Below, piece by piece: positions 23,673-35,034 of a stretch of 64,000 nucleotides of DNA (position 1 is its first letter; each line of letters starts with the position of its first letter). A program made the translations under genes and the position numbers. The DNA is from Phocoena phocoena (lineage: Eukaryota; Chordata; Mammalia; Artiodactyla; Phocoenidae), in contig NC_089226.1 of NCBI RefSeq assembly GCF_963924675.1, forward strand, positions 50,051,124 through 50,115,123, in the 5' to 3' direction. The notes beneath the pieces were generated by a model that was not told the origin of the DNA, did no database searches, and saw only the letters and a program-made list of their open reading frames with translations.

Positions 23673-23735
23673 CCCTGTAATTTCAATTCCTCTAGTGTTA
23701 TAGGGTTTAACGCTAGAGGAATTGAAATTATGGGG
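23673..23735. repeat. Inverted repeat, 28-bp stem with 7-base loop
   Basis: The left arm 23673-23700 pairs with the right arm 23708-23735 without bulges. In plus-strand RNA there would be 25 Watson-Crick pairs and 3 G-U wobbles. In the DDIAS sense the three wobbles become A-C mismatches. The loop is TAGGGTT. The element lies in the last DDIAS intron, 109 bases upstream of the acceptor in the gene's direction. It matches no repeat family I recognise. Confidence 0.9.
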
Positions 23736-23739
23736 AAGT

Positions 23740-23945
23740 AAACCTTGGAGTAAAGAGACTTGTCTTTAAATTTTGGTTCTAAAATTTCCTAGTGTTGGGA
23801 CTTCGGACAAGTTATTAGGAGTCTTAGTTTTCTCATTTATAAAATAAGGATAAAAATGCAGGATTACTGTATTAGCAATAACACACAAAAAACTATAGTG
23901 CTTAGCAAATAGTAGTTGCTCAATAAATGGTAACTACTATTATAT
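23740..23945 (+). repeat. MIR SINE copy
   Basis: Diverged MIR: the core 'ggacaagttattaggagtcttagttttctcatttataaaata' type text is followed by the 3' part 'agtagttgctcaataaatgg'. It directly abuts the hairpin described separately. Confidence 0.75.
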
Positions 23946-24689
23946 TTCTCATTAGCTTCCATAAGCTTCCAGTGTTTAAAGGAATGTTCTCACTTTAAAA
24001 AAAAAAGAAGAAGAAAAAGAGCCATCTGAGATTTTAAGAAAGAAAATCTCTGTAGCTCCTGGTTTCATCTTCCCTTTGGGTTTTCTCACTGTTCAGCTGT
24101 GAAGTGCTATATTCTGCTTTTTAAAACCCTGACTGCAGTGTAGGCAAAATACTGATTTGTTCCCTTTAGCATACAAGAGACAGAAAACGATTACTCCTTC
24201 AGTCAGCACATTCTCTGGACTTTTTCTATAGTCACTTTTATAATTATTTAAGATGATCCTTCCTAACCTGTTCTTACAGTGATCAACACTCAGTTACTTT
24301 GCCTTCAAGGCTAGTTCCCTCTTTCTCCTTTTATAGATAAGATTAAAAAGCTAGAGTTGACGAAAGTTTTACTACAGAACCTGAACTGAATTTAGAGGGT
24401 ACAGTAAATACCAAATATCAAAACAAAATATCTAACACTTGTGAATTTATAATAAATTTAGATTTTTAAAGTTCCGAATGCATTTGAATTGGGCTCTTCT
24501 AACTTTTGAAAGAGGAAGTTGTCATACATGGTATTTTAACAGATCACCTATAGCCTATTTTTACAAAGCTTAAAGTGCTTCCACAGGCTCTCACACTTAC
24601 GACTCCTAAAAACTATTTAGAAAATTAAAATCATTTCATTACAATGGAAATGTTAGCATAATAATAAAAAGAAAGCTAGTCTCAATTAC

Positions 24690-24807
24690 CGTCACTCCAA
24701 AAATAAAGCTTTGTCCAACAAAGCAAGTTTCAACTGCTTTAGTTAATAGGGTCTGAGTTGCAGCACTGTCCAGTGTTTCTGGAATTTCATTACGATCTTG
24801 AATGTAC
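24690..24807 (-). CDS. DDIAS: DDIAS coding exon 3 (residues 92-131)
   Basis: This 118-base exon starts with the last base of a split Arg codon and then encodes YIQDRNEIPETLDSAATQTL and onward to KAVETCFVGQSFIFGVT, 39 full codons. The acceptor is ...ccaatcaag at 24808-24809 and the donor is ACG|gtaatt at 24690/24689. The product is the middle of the N-terminal OB-fold-like domain, which resembles the C-terminal domain of the large RPA subunit. The exon ends in phase 0 and joins directly to NFES in the last exon. Confidence 0.95.
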
Positions 24808-25468
24808 CTTGATTGGAAAGAAAATAAAAAATGGGAAGAGATAAGCTTTGAAATTTTAACTCTGCACAAAGAAGACACAATTAGTTTGAAAATACAGCAT
24901 GAAACTTTTGAGTTACATATAGGGGGAAAAAAAAGTGACTTTAAGAGCTACGCATTTTGTTCCCTCTAGGTTCTTATAGCCTAGAAAGACAAAAACAACT
25001 GATCAAGTGTGAATAAAGTAGATGCCTGCCTAGTAATCAGGCCCAGCAATTATTCTAAAAGTGTCAGTGGGAGTAGTGCTGGGATCTTTAACCCTTCTCC
25101 TCAAAGCAGAGGGGGAAGTCTTTCCTTGTCGCTGGCAATCCTGGCTGTGGTCACTTGGCCCTCCCTTTCTTCAAATCACTTTGCTCTCAACTATAAGGAG
25201 ATGAACAGAGATTTCCTCTGTTAAGTATTAGGCGGGGAGGGCAGAAGATTGAAGGGGAGAAAAAGCTTCAGTTGCTTACATATATCCTTACATTCTCAGA
25301 ACATCTTAACAGGTCAAACTATGCAGATGAACTTGCAATGTAAATGAAATAAATGACAAAATTCAATTTCTGATATGCAAATATTCCTTCAAATAGCTTC
25401 TTCCACCTCAAGAGACCTTAGCCACTTGATCTGAAAAATCCTTCAGTTTGAAACAATTTTACTTTCTT

Positions 25469-25679
25469 TTTTTCTTTTTTCTTTTTTGCGGTACGCGGGC
25501 CTCTCACCACTGTGGCCTCTCCCGTCACGGAGCACAGGCTCCGGACGCACAGGCCCAGCGGCCATGGCCCACAGGCCCAGCCGCTCCACGGCATGTGGGA
25601 TCCTCCCAGACCGGGGCACGAACCCGCACCCCCCGCATCGGCAGGCGGACTCCCAACCACTGTGCCACCAGGGAAGCCC
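25469..25679 (-). mobile_element. CHR-type SINE, short toothed-whale variant
   Basis: Antisense copy with CT-rich (poly(A)-derived) start and GCGGTACGCGGGCCTCTCAC. Target duplication TACTTTCTT at both ends. Lies in DDIAS intron 3. Confidence 0.93.
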
Positions 25680-25902
25680 TACTTTCTTATTATATATTTC
25701 TCTAACTTGCATTAGAGTTTTGTAATTTAATAGTCTAATTACAGTTTGGTTGGAGCATGGTTTAACATCATCACAATAGGTATTCAGTAAATAAACATCT
25801 TTCTATTTCTCACTTGATTATCTTTTAAATGAACTGATGATGTAAGGTCAAGCGATCATCTGTTTTTACTAAATGCATATTACCTTAAAAACACATATCT
25901 TC

Positions 25903-26260
25903 GGGGGCTTCCCTGGTGGTGCAGTGGTTAAGAATCCGCCTGCCAATGCAGGGGACACGGGTTCGAGACCTGGTCCGGGAAGATCCCTCTACCGCGGAGC
26001 AACTAAGCCCGTGCGCCACAACTATTGAGCCTGCGCTCTAGAGCCCGCGAGCCACAACTACTGAAGCCCGCGCGCCACAACTACTGAATCCCGTGTGCCT
26101 AGAGCCTGTGCTCCGTAACAAGAGAGAAGCCACCACAGTGAGAAGCCTGCATGCTGCCACGAAGAGTAGCCCCCGCTCACCACAACTAGAGAAAGTCCAC
26201 GAGCAGCAACAAAGACCCCGCACAGCCAAAAATAAATAAAACAAAAAAAACAAAAAACCC
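25903..26260 (+). mobile_element. CHR-type SINE, long variant
   Basis: GGGCTTCCCTGGTGGTGCAG start. It carries a duplicated CACAACTACTGAA module and an A-rich tail. Duplication ACATATCTTC / ACATGTCTTC. Lies in DDIAS intron 3, antisense to the gene. Confidence 0.93.
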
Positions 26261-26331
26261 CCACATGTCTTCAAATTCTACTGATGTACTGAAGTACTAG
26301 CTAGGAAAAAGAATGCTTTAAATATTCTTAC

Positions 26332-26493
26332 CTGTGCAAACCAGTGGCTGTAAGACCAAAAAATGCATCTAAGCAGCTTCCAAATACAGTAATACCAAAT
26401 AATTTGTTTGATTCTGCAACTTTTAAGGCAAGCTTATATCTGTAACTGGCATTTTCAGCTTCACCAGTAGAGCCACATTTTGGACAATTAGAC
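26332..26493 (-). CDS. DDIAS: DDIAS coding exon 2 (residues 38-92)
   Basis: This 162-base exon begins with the last base of a split Arg codon, then SNCPKCGSTGEAENASYRYK, and ends GLTATGLH plus AG of a split Arg codon. The acceptor is cttttccag at 26494-26495 and the donor is CACAG|gtaaga at 26332/26331. It carries the second CxxC (Cys41 and Cys44) of a zinc-ribbon pair whose first half is in the previous exon. It also carries the core strands of the OB-fold-like domain (KLALKVAESNKLFGITVFGS). Confidence 0.96.
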
Positions 26494-27274
26494 CTGGAAA
26501 AGTGGAGGAAAAAAAGCATAGAGACGTTCACTTACTTTTTTTTAATATGACGTAAAACAAATCTGGAAAAGTAAAGATTAAAAATAATATTTTATGTACA
26601 AAATGTACAAGTTACATCCTTCTTAAACGATTTCAGATCAACCTCTTTTGAATTTTCTCTATTCATAACAGTTACTTTACTGATTTAAATTAAGTAGCAC
26701 CAAATTGATAGAAATTGAAGGAAAACTGTGTGTGCGTGTATGGGGAGAGAGAGGGGTGTGGGGAGGGAGGGTGGCTGGTTGGTTGTTACTGGGTAGCTAA
26801 ATCATCATTAACAAATGAGGCATATTATAGTCTGAGGTTGGGAGTGGGGGCAAACTAGATATAATGAAGTGAGCACCACACCAACAGAAGACCTGAGTCT
26901 ATCTTCTGTTAAAAGGACAATGAATAATCTCAAAACATTTAATAAATATTTATACACAAAGTACCTAGTCATATTTTTCTCACTATTATAAGAATAACTT
27001 TACTTTCTTTAATTTAGTTCATTGAAATATGCTAAGAATTTATTAGATTACAAAAACTAGGTACAAAACATCTTGTTTAACTTGTTTGTAAGGCAATTAT
27101 GCAATTATGGCTAAAGGCATTCTTTTTTTGGGGGGGGGGTTCATGTTTAATAGTGAAGATGGCCTAGGTCATGTTTAGACATTAGTTGATTTTCTTTTTT
27201 TCAAGTTTGAATTCTATCAAACACTGTTTTTTTTTTTTTTTGCCAAAGCCTTTCTCATCAAAAATTACTGTGTA

Positions 27275-27612
27275 TGGGCTTCCCTGGTGGCACGGTGGTT
27301 AAGAATCCGCCTGCCAATGCAGGGGACACGGGTTCGACACCTGGTCTGGGAAGATCCCTTTACCGTGGAGCAACTAAGCTCGTGTGCCACAACTACTGAG
27401 CCTGTGCTCTAGAGCCTGCGAGCCACAGCTACTGAAGCCTGCAGGCCTAGAGGCTGTGCTCTGCAACAAGAGAAGCCACCGCAATGAGAAGCCCGTGTAC
27501 TGCAATGAAGAGTAGCCCCCGCTCGCCACAACTAGAGAAAAGCCCACGCACAGCAATGAAGACCCAACACAGCCAAAAATAAAAATAAATAAATAAATTT
27601 ATAAAAAAACAA
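27275..27612 (+). mobile_element. CHR-type SINE, long variant
   Basis: Complete long copy. Imperfect duplication AAAATTACTGTGTATG / AAAACTGCTGTGTGTC. Confidence 0.93.
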
Positions 27613-27654
27613 AACAAAACTGCTGTGTGTCAAGTATAACACTACTGTTATGTA

Positions 27655-27760
27655 CTAGCAGTCTGGTCTTGGGATAAATACTAAATCCCTTAAATTTAGA
27701 TTTCCTCATCTGTGAAATCCAGGGTTGAAGAAGGATAAAATGAGACAAAGTATAAGAAAA
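27655..27760 (+). repeat. MIR SINE fragment
   Basis: 'gtctggtcttgggataaata' and 'gatttcctcatctgtgaaat'. Confidence 0.55.
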
Positions 27761-28158
27761 GAAAGTAAAAAAAGAATCTAGTACAGATCTTGTCAAATTA
27801 ATGTGTTTAGTCTGCTTCTCCCTCATAATTATATTAAGTATTGTGATGGTTACCGTCACTTCTCCTTATGCTTCCCCTCTTTTCTAGTTGTTTGCAATAT
27901 CTTAGAACTCTGCTATCCATTTTTCACATTCTTAATTTAACAAATTGACCCCTTAAAACATCTTATGGTAATGGTTAATCCTAGAACTGTTTTTTCTTCA
28001 TGTCGCTAATGATCTGGCTTAAAAATGTGAATAGAAAATGTTAGAGACAGTTGTATAAATTTGATTGCTGCCAGACAGCCACTAGGGGGAGCCTGAATTC
28101 CATGGCTCACAAGGTGACTCTTTTGAACAAAGGTTGATCCTTCATATAAGAAGTTACT

Positions 28159-28496
28159 GGGGCTCCCCTGGTGGTGCAGTGGTTAAGAATCCGCCTGCCA
28201 ATGCAGGGGACACGGGTTCGAGCCCTGGTCCGGGAAGATCCCACATGCCACAGAGCAACTAAGCCCGTGCGCCACGACTGCTGAGCCTGTGCTCTAGAGC
28301 CTGCAAACCACAACCACTGAGCCCGCATGCCACAACTACTGAAGCCTGCGCGCCTAGAGTCTGTGCTCCACAACAAGAGAAACCACCACAATGAGAAGCC
28401 CGTGTAGCCCCTGCTTGCTGCAACTAGAGAAAGCCCGTGCGCAGCAATTAAGACCCAACGCAGCCAAAAAAATAAAAACAATAAATAAATTAAAAA
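28159..28496 (+). mobile_element. CHR-type SINE, long variant
   Basis: GGGCTCCCCTGGTGGTGCAG start and an A-rich (AATAAA-like) tail. Duplication AAGAAGTTACTG on both sides. Confidence 0.94.
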
Positions 28497-28799
28497 AAGA
28501 AGTTACTGATTCATCATCATTACATCTGTGCTAATTATTAATTTGTTTTTCCACACTGATGATGGCTCTGTGCCAATCCATTCATATAATCTTAACCAAA
28601 TTGGCTGGAGTTTGTGTTGTAGTCTGGCCATAGAAGGAAGTGAAGGTAATCGACTTACCGGGGCATAAAACCTCATTAGTACCAAGCTCTAGTGAAATGA
28701 ATTAAGTGTTTTAAATATATATTAGAACTTCTTTAAAAATTATGTACTAATAACGCATTCAGATCTAATGTAAAATTCTTAGCAAATCTTACAATTAAT

Positions 28800-28960
28800 G
28801 TGCATCAGTGTTTTACAGTTTACAAATGTTTTCAACATACATTATTTCCTTCTGATACATAAACAAGGCATTTACTCCCATTCACAAACTGGGAAATTGG
28901 GTGAATTTTTGCCCAATGTGACAAAGTTAGTGATTTTTATGACCAAATCCAAGGCTTTGG
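28800..28960 (-). repeat. MIR SINE copy, diverged
   Basis: 'ttcaacatacattatttcct' and 'cccattcacaaactgggaaa' are an antisense MIR pattern. Confidence 0.55.
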
Positions 28961-29214
28961 ATTCCTTGCCTGGAGTTTTTTCTTGTATAACTATAAGAAC
29001 AGTATGGTTAATAATGAACTATCTTACAAATACAGAGTATCAATGATAGCCTAAGAAAGACTAGTATTAATGCATTATTAGCATTAATGCATATATACAC
29101 TAAATTATTTATACTTTTATGTTATATATAAAATGAAGATATTTATGTAGTTTCCTTTAATCCTTTTGGGAATAAGTCTGAATTGAAATAAATGTTAGTA
29201 TGGAGTAATACAGA

Positions 29215-29390
29215 TCACAGCTTTTCAAACTTCAGTATGCATACCAATCACCTAGGGATCTTCTTAAAATGAAGATCCTGATTCACTAAGTCTGGAACAA
29301 GGCCCAAGATTCTGCATTTCTAACAAGCTCCCAGGTGATGCTGATGCAGCCATTCCTCAGACCACATTTTGAGAAGCAAGGGTAGAGACA
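29215..29390 (+). mobile_element. MER5A hAT element
   Basis: 'caaacttcagtatgcatacc', 'atttctaacaagctcccagg' and 'gaccacattttgagaagcaa' span nearly the whole MER5A. Confidence 0.85.
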
Positions 29391-29459
29391 ACACATTGAA
29401 ATCACAGTCCTCTGATTTAACTTCTAGAGGCACCCCTATTTCCAAAATGTCATTTGTTA

Positions 29460-29960
29460 TGGAATAGCAGTTTTCAAACATATTTGGTCTCAGGGACCCT
29501 TTATACTCCTAAAAATTATTGAGAATACCAAAGAGCTTTTGCTTATGTGGGTAATATCTATCTATATTTCCAATTGAAAATGAGAAGTTAAATGCAAGTG
29601 AGAATCCTAAAAAATATTTATTAATACCTTAAAAAATAGATCCATTGCATAAACAAAAAGAACATATTTTTACAAAAAATAACTATGTGTTCCAAAATAA
29701 ATCAGTGAGAAGAGAGTGGCATTGCTTTATATTTTGCAAACCTGTTTAATGTCTGTCTTAATAGACAGCTGGATTCTCATACCTCCTTCTCTGCTCACTC
29801 TGCTGTGATATCACATGTCATGGAGCCTCTGGAAAATTTCACTATGCACTTTTACGAGAATGAGAGTGAAAAGGCAAATTATGCCTTAGAATTATTATGA
29901 AAAGTTTTGACCCCAAGAAGCCTCTGAAAGGATCTATCTAAAATAATACTTGTATTTGCT
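29460..29960 (+). mobile_element. Old DNA-transposon-like repeat, family uncertain
   Basis: 'tctcagggaccctttatact', 'ccaaagagcttttgcttatg', 'gtgagaagagagtggcattg' and 'agacagctggattctcatac' follow a common old mammalian repeat. I believe it is a DNA transposon but cannot name it. Confidence 0.55.
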
Positions 29961-30036
29961 ACCTTTTTTGTTTGATACCAGTTAAAACATTCTTTCATTC
30001 ATTTATTTTTCTAGGTTAGTGTACTTATATTTAGAA

Positions 30037-30078
30037 AAAAGTAGAAAAATTGATGAGAAAAGTAGAAAAATTGATGAG
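30037..30078 (+). repeat. 21-bp tandem duplication
   Basis: AAAAGTAGAAAAATTGATGAG occurs twice head to tail, at 30037-30057 and 30058-30078, with no mismatch. Confidence 0.95.
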
Positions 30079-30379
30079 ATTAGTAACCCTTTGAAAATCT
30101 GATGAAAGCAATGGACTCTCTTCTCTCCCAGAAAACTGCACACATAACCATAACACACAATATTTTACATATTTCACAGGTAAAGGTAATGAAAAATATT
30201 TAAAAATAACATAGGAAAAGAAAGCTCTTAGTGCAGAGACAGATTTCTAGACCAAAGGGATAATGGGTCCCATTAAGTGAATCAGAAGGGCAACTTACAT
30301 GTTTGGGCTGGCCGGATTGCTTACATGGACAAATGAGTCCCCTTTCTTGCTCATAATTTTTGGGAGTACATACACCTCC

Positions 30380-30526
30380 CCCATACATATATAAAATCAT
30401 ATATATATATATATACATATATATGTATGTTTATTCCTTCATATGAGATTACCATATTCACATATACAAATGTGTACATATGTATATATACATATTCACA
30501 TATATATGAATATGATATAACTTTTA
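30380..30526. repeat. AT/TG-rich low-complexity tract
   Basis: Alternating TA, ATATGTA and CATATTCACATATA units immediately before the MER2 element. Confidence 0.9.
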
Positions 30527-30528
30527 TA

Positions 30529-30777
30529 CAGCTGACCCTTGAACAACACAGGTCTGAACTGTAACAGGTTCACTTATACATGGATCTTTTCAAGAGTAAA
30601 TACTATATAGTACTATATATTCTGTGGTTGGTTGAATTCTTGGATGTGGAACTGTGCATATGGAGGAACCACAGGTATGGAGGACCTGCATAAATGGAGG
30701 AACTGCACATATGGAGGGCCAACTATAAGTTATACTGTGTAGAGGGTTGGCGCCCCGTGTTGTTCAAGGGTCAACTG
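30529..30777 (+). mobile_element. MER2-type (Tigger-derived) DNA transposon, both ends present
   Basis: It starts CAGCTGACCCTTGAACAACA and ends TGTTGTTCAAGGGTCAACTG, inverted repeats with one mismatch. It is bounded by TA dinucleotides. It is nonautonomous and has no transposase. Confidence 0.9.
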
Positions 30778-30807
30778 TACATATAGTTTTTACATTTTTA
30801 TTTCTTT

Positions 30808-31015
30808 TTTTTTTTTTTTTTTGGCGGTACGCGGGCCTCTCACTGTTGCAGCCTCTCCCCTTGCGGAGCACAGGCTCCGGACGCGCAGGCTCAGCGGCCA
30901 TGGCTCACGGGCCCAGCCGCTCTGCGGCATATGGGATCTTCCCAGACCGGGGCACGAACCCATGTCCCCTGCATCGGCAGGCGGACTCTCAACCACTGCG
31001 CCACCAGGGAAGCCC
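30808..31015 (-). mobile_element. CHR-type SINE, short toothed-whale variant
   Basis: Complete antisense copy with a perfect 15-bp duplication (CATTTTTATTTCTTT) at 30793-30807 and 31016-31030. Inserted just after the MER2 end. Confidence 0.95.
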
Positions 31016-31764
31016 CATTTTTATTTCTTTATCTGTATCTTTATCTATGTCATGGAATCTTTTTTGAAAAGAAATCTAATTTGGAACCCTAATTCAAGGC
31101 TGAGAATGGAGCTGTTGTTGAAACTAAAGTGGGGCCCTAAAGCCCTACCTAATAGTCAGCACAATCCACTATTACTTCTCTAATCCTATCTCCTTCTAGA
31201 AGCATAGAACCCTAAGGCTCTGCAGAACAGTAATTTGAAAACCACCACTGCTCTAATCTTGGAGGTTAACAAGAGAAAAAAGTTAATCCCATAAACACAA
31301 AACGTATTATGGTGGTTGTCTCTAAGGATTTGGGGTTCAATGAAAAACCTTTAGGGAGCAGTCTTTTTGCTCTTCACTGTCTCTAAAATCTTCTGCAAAG
31401 GCTACAGTGTGGAATTCCTCTGTCATAAACTTGCTGTGCTGCAGCAGTGAGGAATTTCTGTTTCCTGTGCTGGCTTACAACTGACTCCAGGTAAGAAAAA
31501 AGGAAAGCAGAGATAACAGTAGAAAAGATAAGCACTGGAAATTATGGGAATAGACTTTGTGTAGCACTGTTAATGTAATATCTGTAGAGGAGAGGCTATT
31601 TTTGTGGACTACATTTCCACAGGCAAGGACAAAGTGCTGTGGATTTTATGTGACTAAATGGTCCAATTAGAGCTCAGTTTTCTGGGGGCATCTTAAACTC
31701 TGGGAAAGAGAGGTGGAGGTATCATTCTGGATACAAATTTCACTGCCAATTTAGAGGTAATATA

Positions 31765-32020
31765 GTAATTATGGATCTAGATAGCAGTCAGACTGTTTAG
31801 GCTTGAATATGTTTCTGCCACTAACTATCTGGCTTTGTGATTTGGGGCAAGTTATTTTACTTTTCTAAGCTTTAGTTTTCTCCTTTGAAAGGTGGCATTA
31901 ACAGTAGCATCGCCTCACAGCGCTGTTGTATTAAAAGATATAATGCTTACAAAGCTCCTAGTACCATGTGTAGCATATAGTAAACATTCATTAATGTTAT
32001 CTATTGTTATTACCAGTCTA
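31765..32020 (+). repeat. MIR SINE copy, near full length
   Basis: 'gtcagactgtttaggcttga', 'ggggcaagttattttacttt' and 'tagtaaacattcattaatgt'. Confidence 0.85.
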
Positions 32021-32119
32021 AAGAGGTAAAAATGGCAGTATTGTTCAACCTAAATGGTTGTTATAGATTATCTTTAAAAGAAATGACTTGGGGGAAAAAA
32101 ACTCAGTTTTAAAAATGTT

Positions 32120-32335
32120 TCACATTTATATATTACTAATTATGTATCACACAATGTTTGAAGCATTTATTAATTCACAACAATCCTATGAAGCAGATAT
32201 TATTAGTTTCCCCATTTTGAGATCCAGATAATTTAAGTGACTTGCCCAAGGCTACACAGCTTTAAGTGGCAGGGTTGAGAGTTGAACCCAAGCAGTCTGG
32301 CTCCAGAGAACTGTGCTTTTTAATCACCAGGATAT
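32120..32335 (-). repeat. MIR SINE copy
   Basis: 'cacaacaatcctatgaagca', 'gacttgcccaaggctacaca' and 'agcagtctggctccagagaa'. It faces the MIR at 31.77 kb. Confidence 0.85.
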
Positions 32336-33456
32336 AATGCAATAGGTAAAGTATACTTGCCCAAGATCATACAACTATCAAGCGTCAGAGCCTATCTACA
32401 ACGCTGTTGTGTTTTCCGAAGCTTGAAATCGTTCCATTTTACCACACTGCTTCTAAGAATAGGTCCTAAAGGAAAACAGTCCCTGGGTTTTAGTTTTTTC
32501 AGAAGATAGGTAGGAACCTGAAAATGAGTGAAGCTAAGTCTAGATCGAAGACAACCTAGACACTATCACATTGTTATTTATTCATTCATTTAACATTTAT
32601 TGTGTATTTTCTATGAACTAAACCATAGGCTGAATGCTGAGGATTTAATGATGAATAACACAAATAGGTTCTTTCTCTCAGTTTACAAATGAGTACTTGA
32701 AAGAATAGCTTAATAAAGAAATAGTGAAAACTACTGGAAGGATGACTTAGAGTCCAGGTGTGGGTTGGAACTGTCAATTCCTCCCCATACAATGCCAACT
32801 AGACAAAAAGACTAGTTAAGCATATTGCTGGTCTACTACTCTACTTACATACTACTAGGTACTTACTAGATATTCTTATTCTCACCCCTAGGAAGAGAGA
32901 ATGTATTCTTAAGGAACTCCAACCCTAACCTCTCACCTGTACTCTATAAAGATCAGAGAAGAATCCCAGGCTCTCAGGTCTAGTTGGCCTGAATCTGGGC
33001 ACCATAATAAAGTATTATGTGCCAAGCACAGGTGCTGAAGGATACAGAGATTACAATAACAAAGTCCCTGTTCTCAGGGAGTTTATTCATTTATTAAAAA
33101 ATAATCTGGAGATTATACAAAAATAAGCAAACAATGAACAAACAAAAAACCCCTACACTATTTCCAGGGATATCCCAGAAGTGTACTAAGTTTTTGCATC
33201 AGGCTCGTGACTTCCTCTCTGAGAAATTAGTTTTCTTCTCTGAAGCAGGTACTTAGTAAAGACTTGGAGATAATCTGAAACATCCCTCTAGTAATAGAGG
33301 ATTACCAGCCAATTCTATTCCAGGATTTACAGAAGAACCAATCCAAGAGAATCTTAAGTCCTGATACAAATTTAATCCTTACTTGCCTTTGAGCCATAGG
33401 AAATCTACAGTGTACACTTGCATTTTCTTTCTCACACTTTCAGGCTTTATTTTTAC

Positions 33457-33585
33457 CTTTTGGAGACCAGGAGTATCCGAGAGAAGCACTTTTGACATGA
33501 AGGATATATAAAACTAGAATTCTGGAGAGCAAGAACTGAGGCAAGAAGAAATTTTCTTCTTCTATTCATGTGTCCTCACTGTGGT
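33457..33585 (-). CDS. DDIAS: DDIAS first coding exon (residues 1-38)
   Basis: This 129-base exon is bounded by an acceptor (ttttgttttgcag, ending at 33586) and a donor (AAAAG|gtaaaa at 33457/33456). Sixteen untranslated bases precede the ATG at 33569-33567. Translation starts MNRRRKFLLASVLALQNSSF and continues IYPSCQKCFSRILLVSK plus AG of a split Arg codon. This matches my recollection of the human N-terminus almost residue for residue. Cys25 and Cys28 form the first CxxC of the zinc ribbon. The exon is too short and too far from the others to be noticed as an open frame by itself. I found it by looking for the expected N-terminus on the minus strand. Confidence 0.95.
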
Positions 33586-35034
33586 CTGCAAAACAAAATA
33601 ACCATGGGATGAATGGCAAATCTTTAATTGCATGTGTGTAATTCATTTCTTAGGAAAATCACTTAAACTTCACTGCAAAGTCAATAGATGTTTTTTTTGT
33701 AGTAAATGTTAGTGTATTGGAAAACTAATTTTTTTTTGTTTAATTAAGAAAATAAGATTTAAAACAGAGTAGTTCAAGCAAATATTCTGTTTTTGAATAA
33801 ATGCTCCACCCCAGTAATTCAAGAAAGGTATCATTTAATTTCTTTCAACATCTTTATAAGAAGAGCTATATAGAACTTGTTTCCACTATTAATAGAAAAG
33901 AACTTAAAGGAACTTACAGGAATGTTTAAAAGAAACGAAATTGGTGGAAAGTAGTTCTTTTCAGCTGGAAAAAAAATCACTTCATTAGATTTCAGTATGT
34001 ACATTTCTACACAGCTTGAAGAGGAAAAAAAAGACAATTTAGAGTGTACAGATAGAAAAATTAAAATGTTGCATGGTCAAATGAGAGTTCAAAGTGCTTT
34101 ATGAGCCTTGTATAAAACACGTCAGAGAAGTAAAACAATAAAATAGCAGTTTGCCTCTTTTATACTTTCCTTTTAAAAACTCAAATGTTGGTTTATCAAC
34201 ATTTTTAAAATTGATTAGCTTATTTATAGCATAATATAAATGCTCTGAAATAAAAATCTCTGTACATGTTCAAGATAAAGCTATACCAATAAATTTGTAA
34301 ACACATGGCAAAAACTTTCAATTTCTGCAAATGGGTGAAACTGTTTCTGAGACTGGCATCAGCAAATTTTGACAAAGTGTAAGTCATCAGTTTCAAAATC
34401 ATAAAAGAATCTTTTAGGTATAGCTCCTCCTGGGGATGATCACAAATTTAGAAATGTGATTATGGAATGGGTATCTTAAAATGTTACTAATCCTGTCGAC
34501 CAATCAAAATATTCCTGTGAAAATAAAATCTTGCCACCTAAGGAAATGTACAAAGATTATAGATAAATGGATTTACATAAATCACCGATCTATGTTATTA
34601 AAGTGGGCATAGAAAAAAAAATCTAACTCTGCTTAATTCTTGTTGTTATCCTTGTTTTTGAACCCTTAGGTATACATGACTAATAAGGTTCTACCAAAAG
34701 CAGGTATGTCTTCCTAGATTTGGCTGTCACGTTAGGCTACATGGCAATCTCTAAGGACAAGGTAGAGGAGGTGATACAGGATACAAGGAAAAGGCAGAAA
34801 GAAAAGGCCAGAGAACACTGCTGTTTTTAGTGCTACTTACCTCAACTTCCTTCTTGCCAATGCAACAAATGATGGAATGTATGTCAGCAACAGCATCCTC
34901 CCTCTACACTTCCTCTAAAATCCAGTTTGGGGTAGGGTGTAACAAGGTGGTACACCTGCCTATGAGCTAGGAGAGATAAAACAGGGCAAAACTACCTCCT
35001 GAAAATGTCGTCTTTTACCTGATTAAAATCTTGC

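Larger units (their letters stand above)
23565..24689 (-). other. DDIAS: DDIAS intron 4
   Basis: This 1.1-kb intron holds a long inverted repeat (23673-23735) close to its 3' splice site and an old MIR copy next to it. No other feature was recognised. No coding potential was seen. Confidence 0.9.
24808..26331 (-). other. DDIAS: DDIAS intron 3
   Basis: This 1.5-kb intron contains two CHR-type SINEs, one per orientation (25469-25679 and 25903-26260). The rest is unique-looking sequence with no coding signal. Confidence 0.88.
26494..33456 (-). other. DDIAS: DDIAS intron 2
   Basis: This 7-kb intron is occupied by two long CHR SINEs (27275, 28159), a MER5A copy, a DNA-transposon-like remnant, a complete MER2, a short CHR SINE (30808), and MIR copies near 31.8-32.3 kb. 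The intervals 31.1-31.7 kb and 32.4-33.4 kb show nothing I can name apart from a small L2 3' fragment near 33.0 kb. Confidence 0.88.

Noticed and set aside
25903..26260. CRISPR-like or satellite-like repetition (CACAACTACTGA units)
   Set aside because: The repeated modules belong to the body of the long CHR SINE. No array beyond the element.
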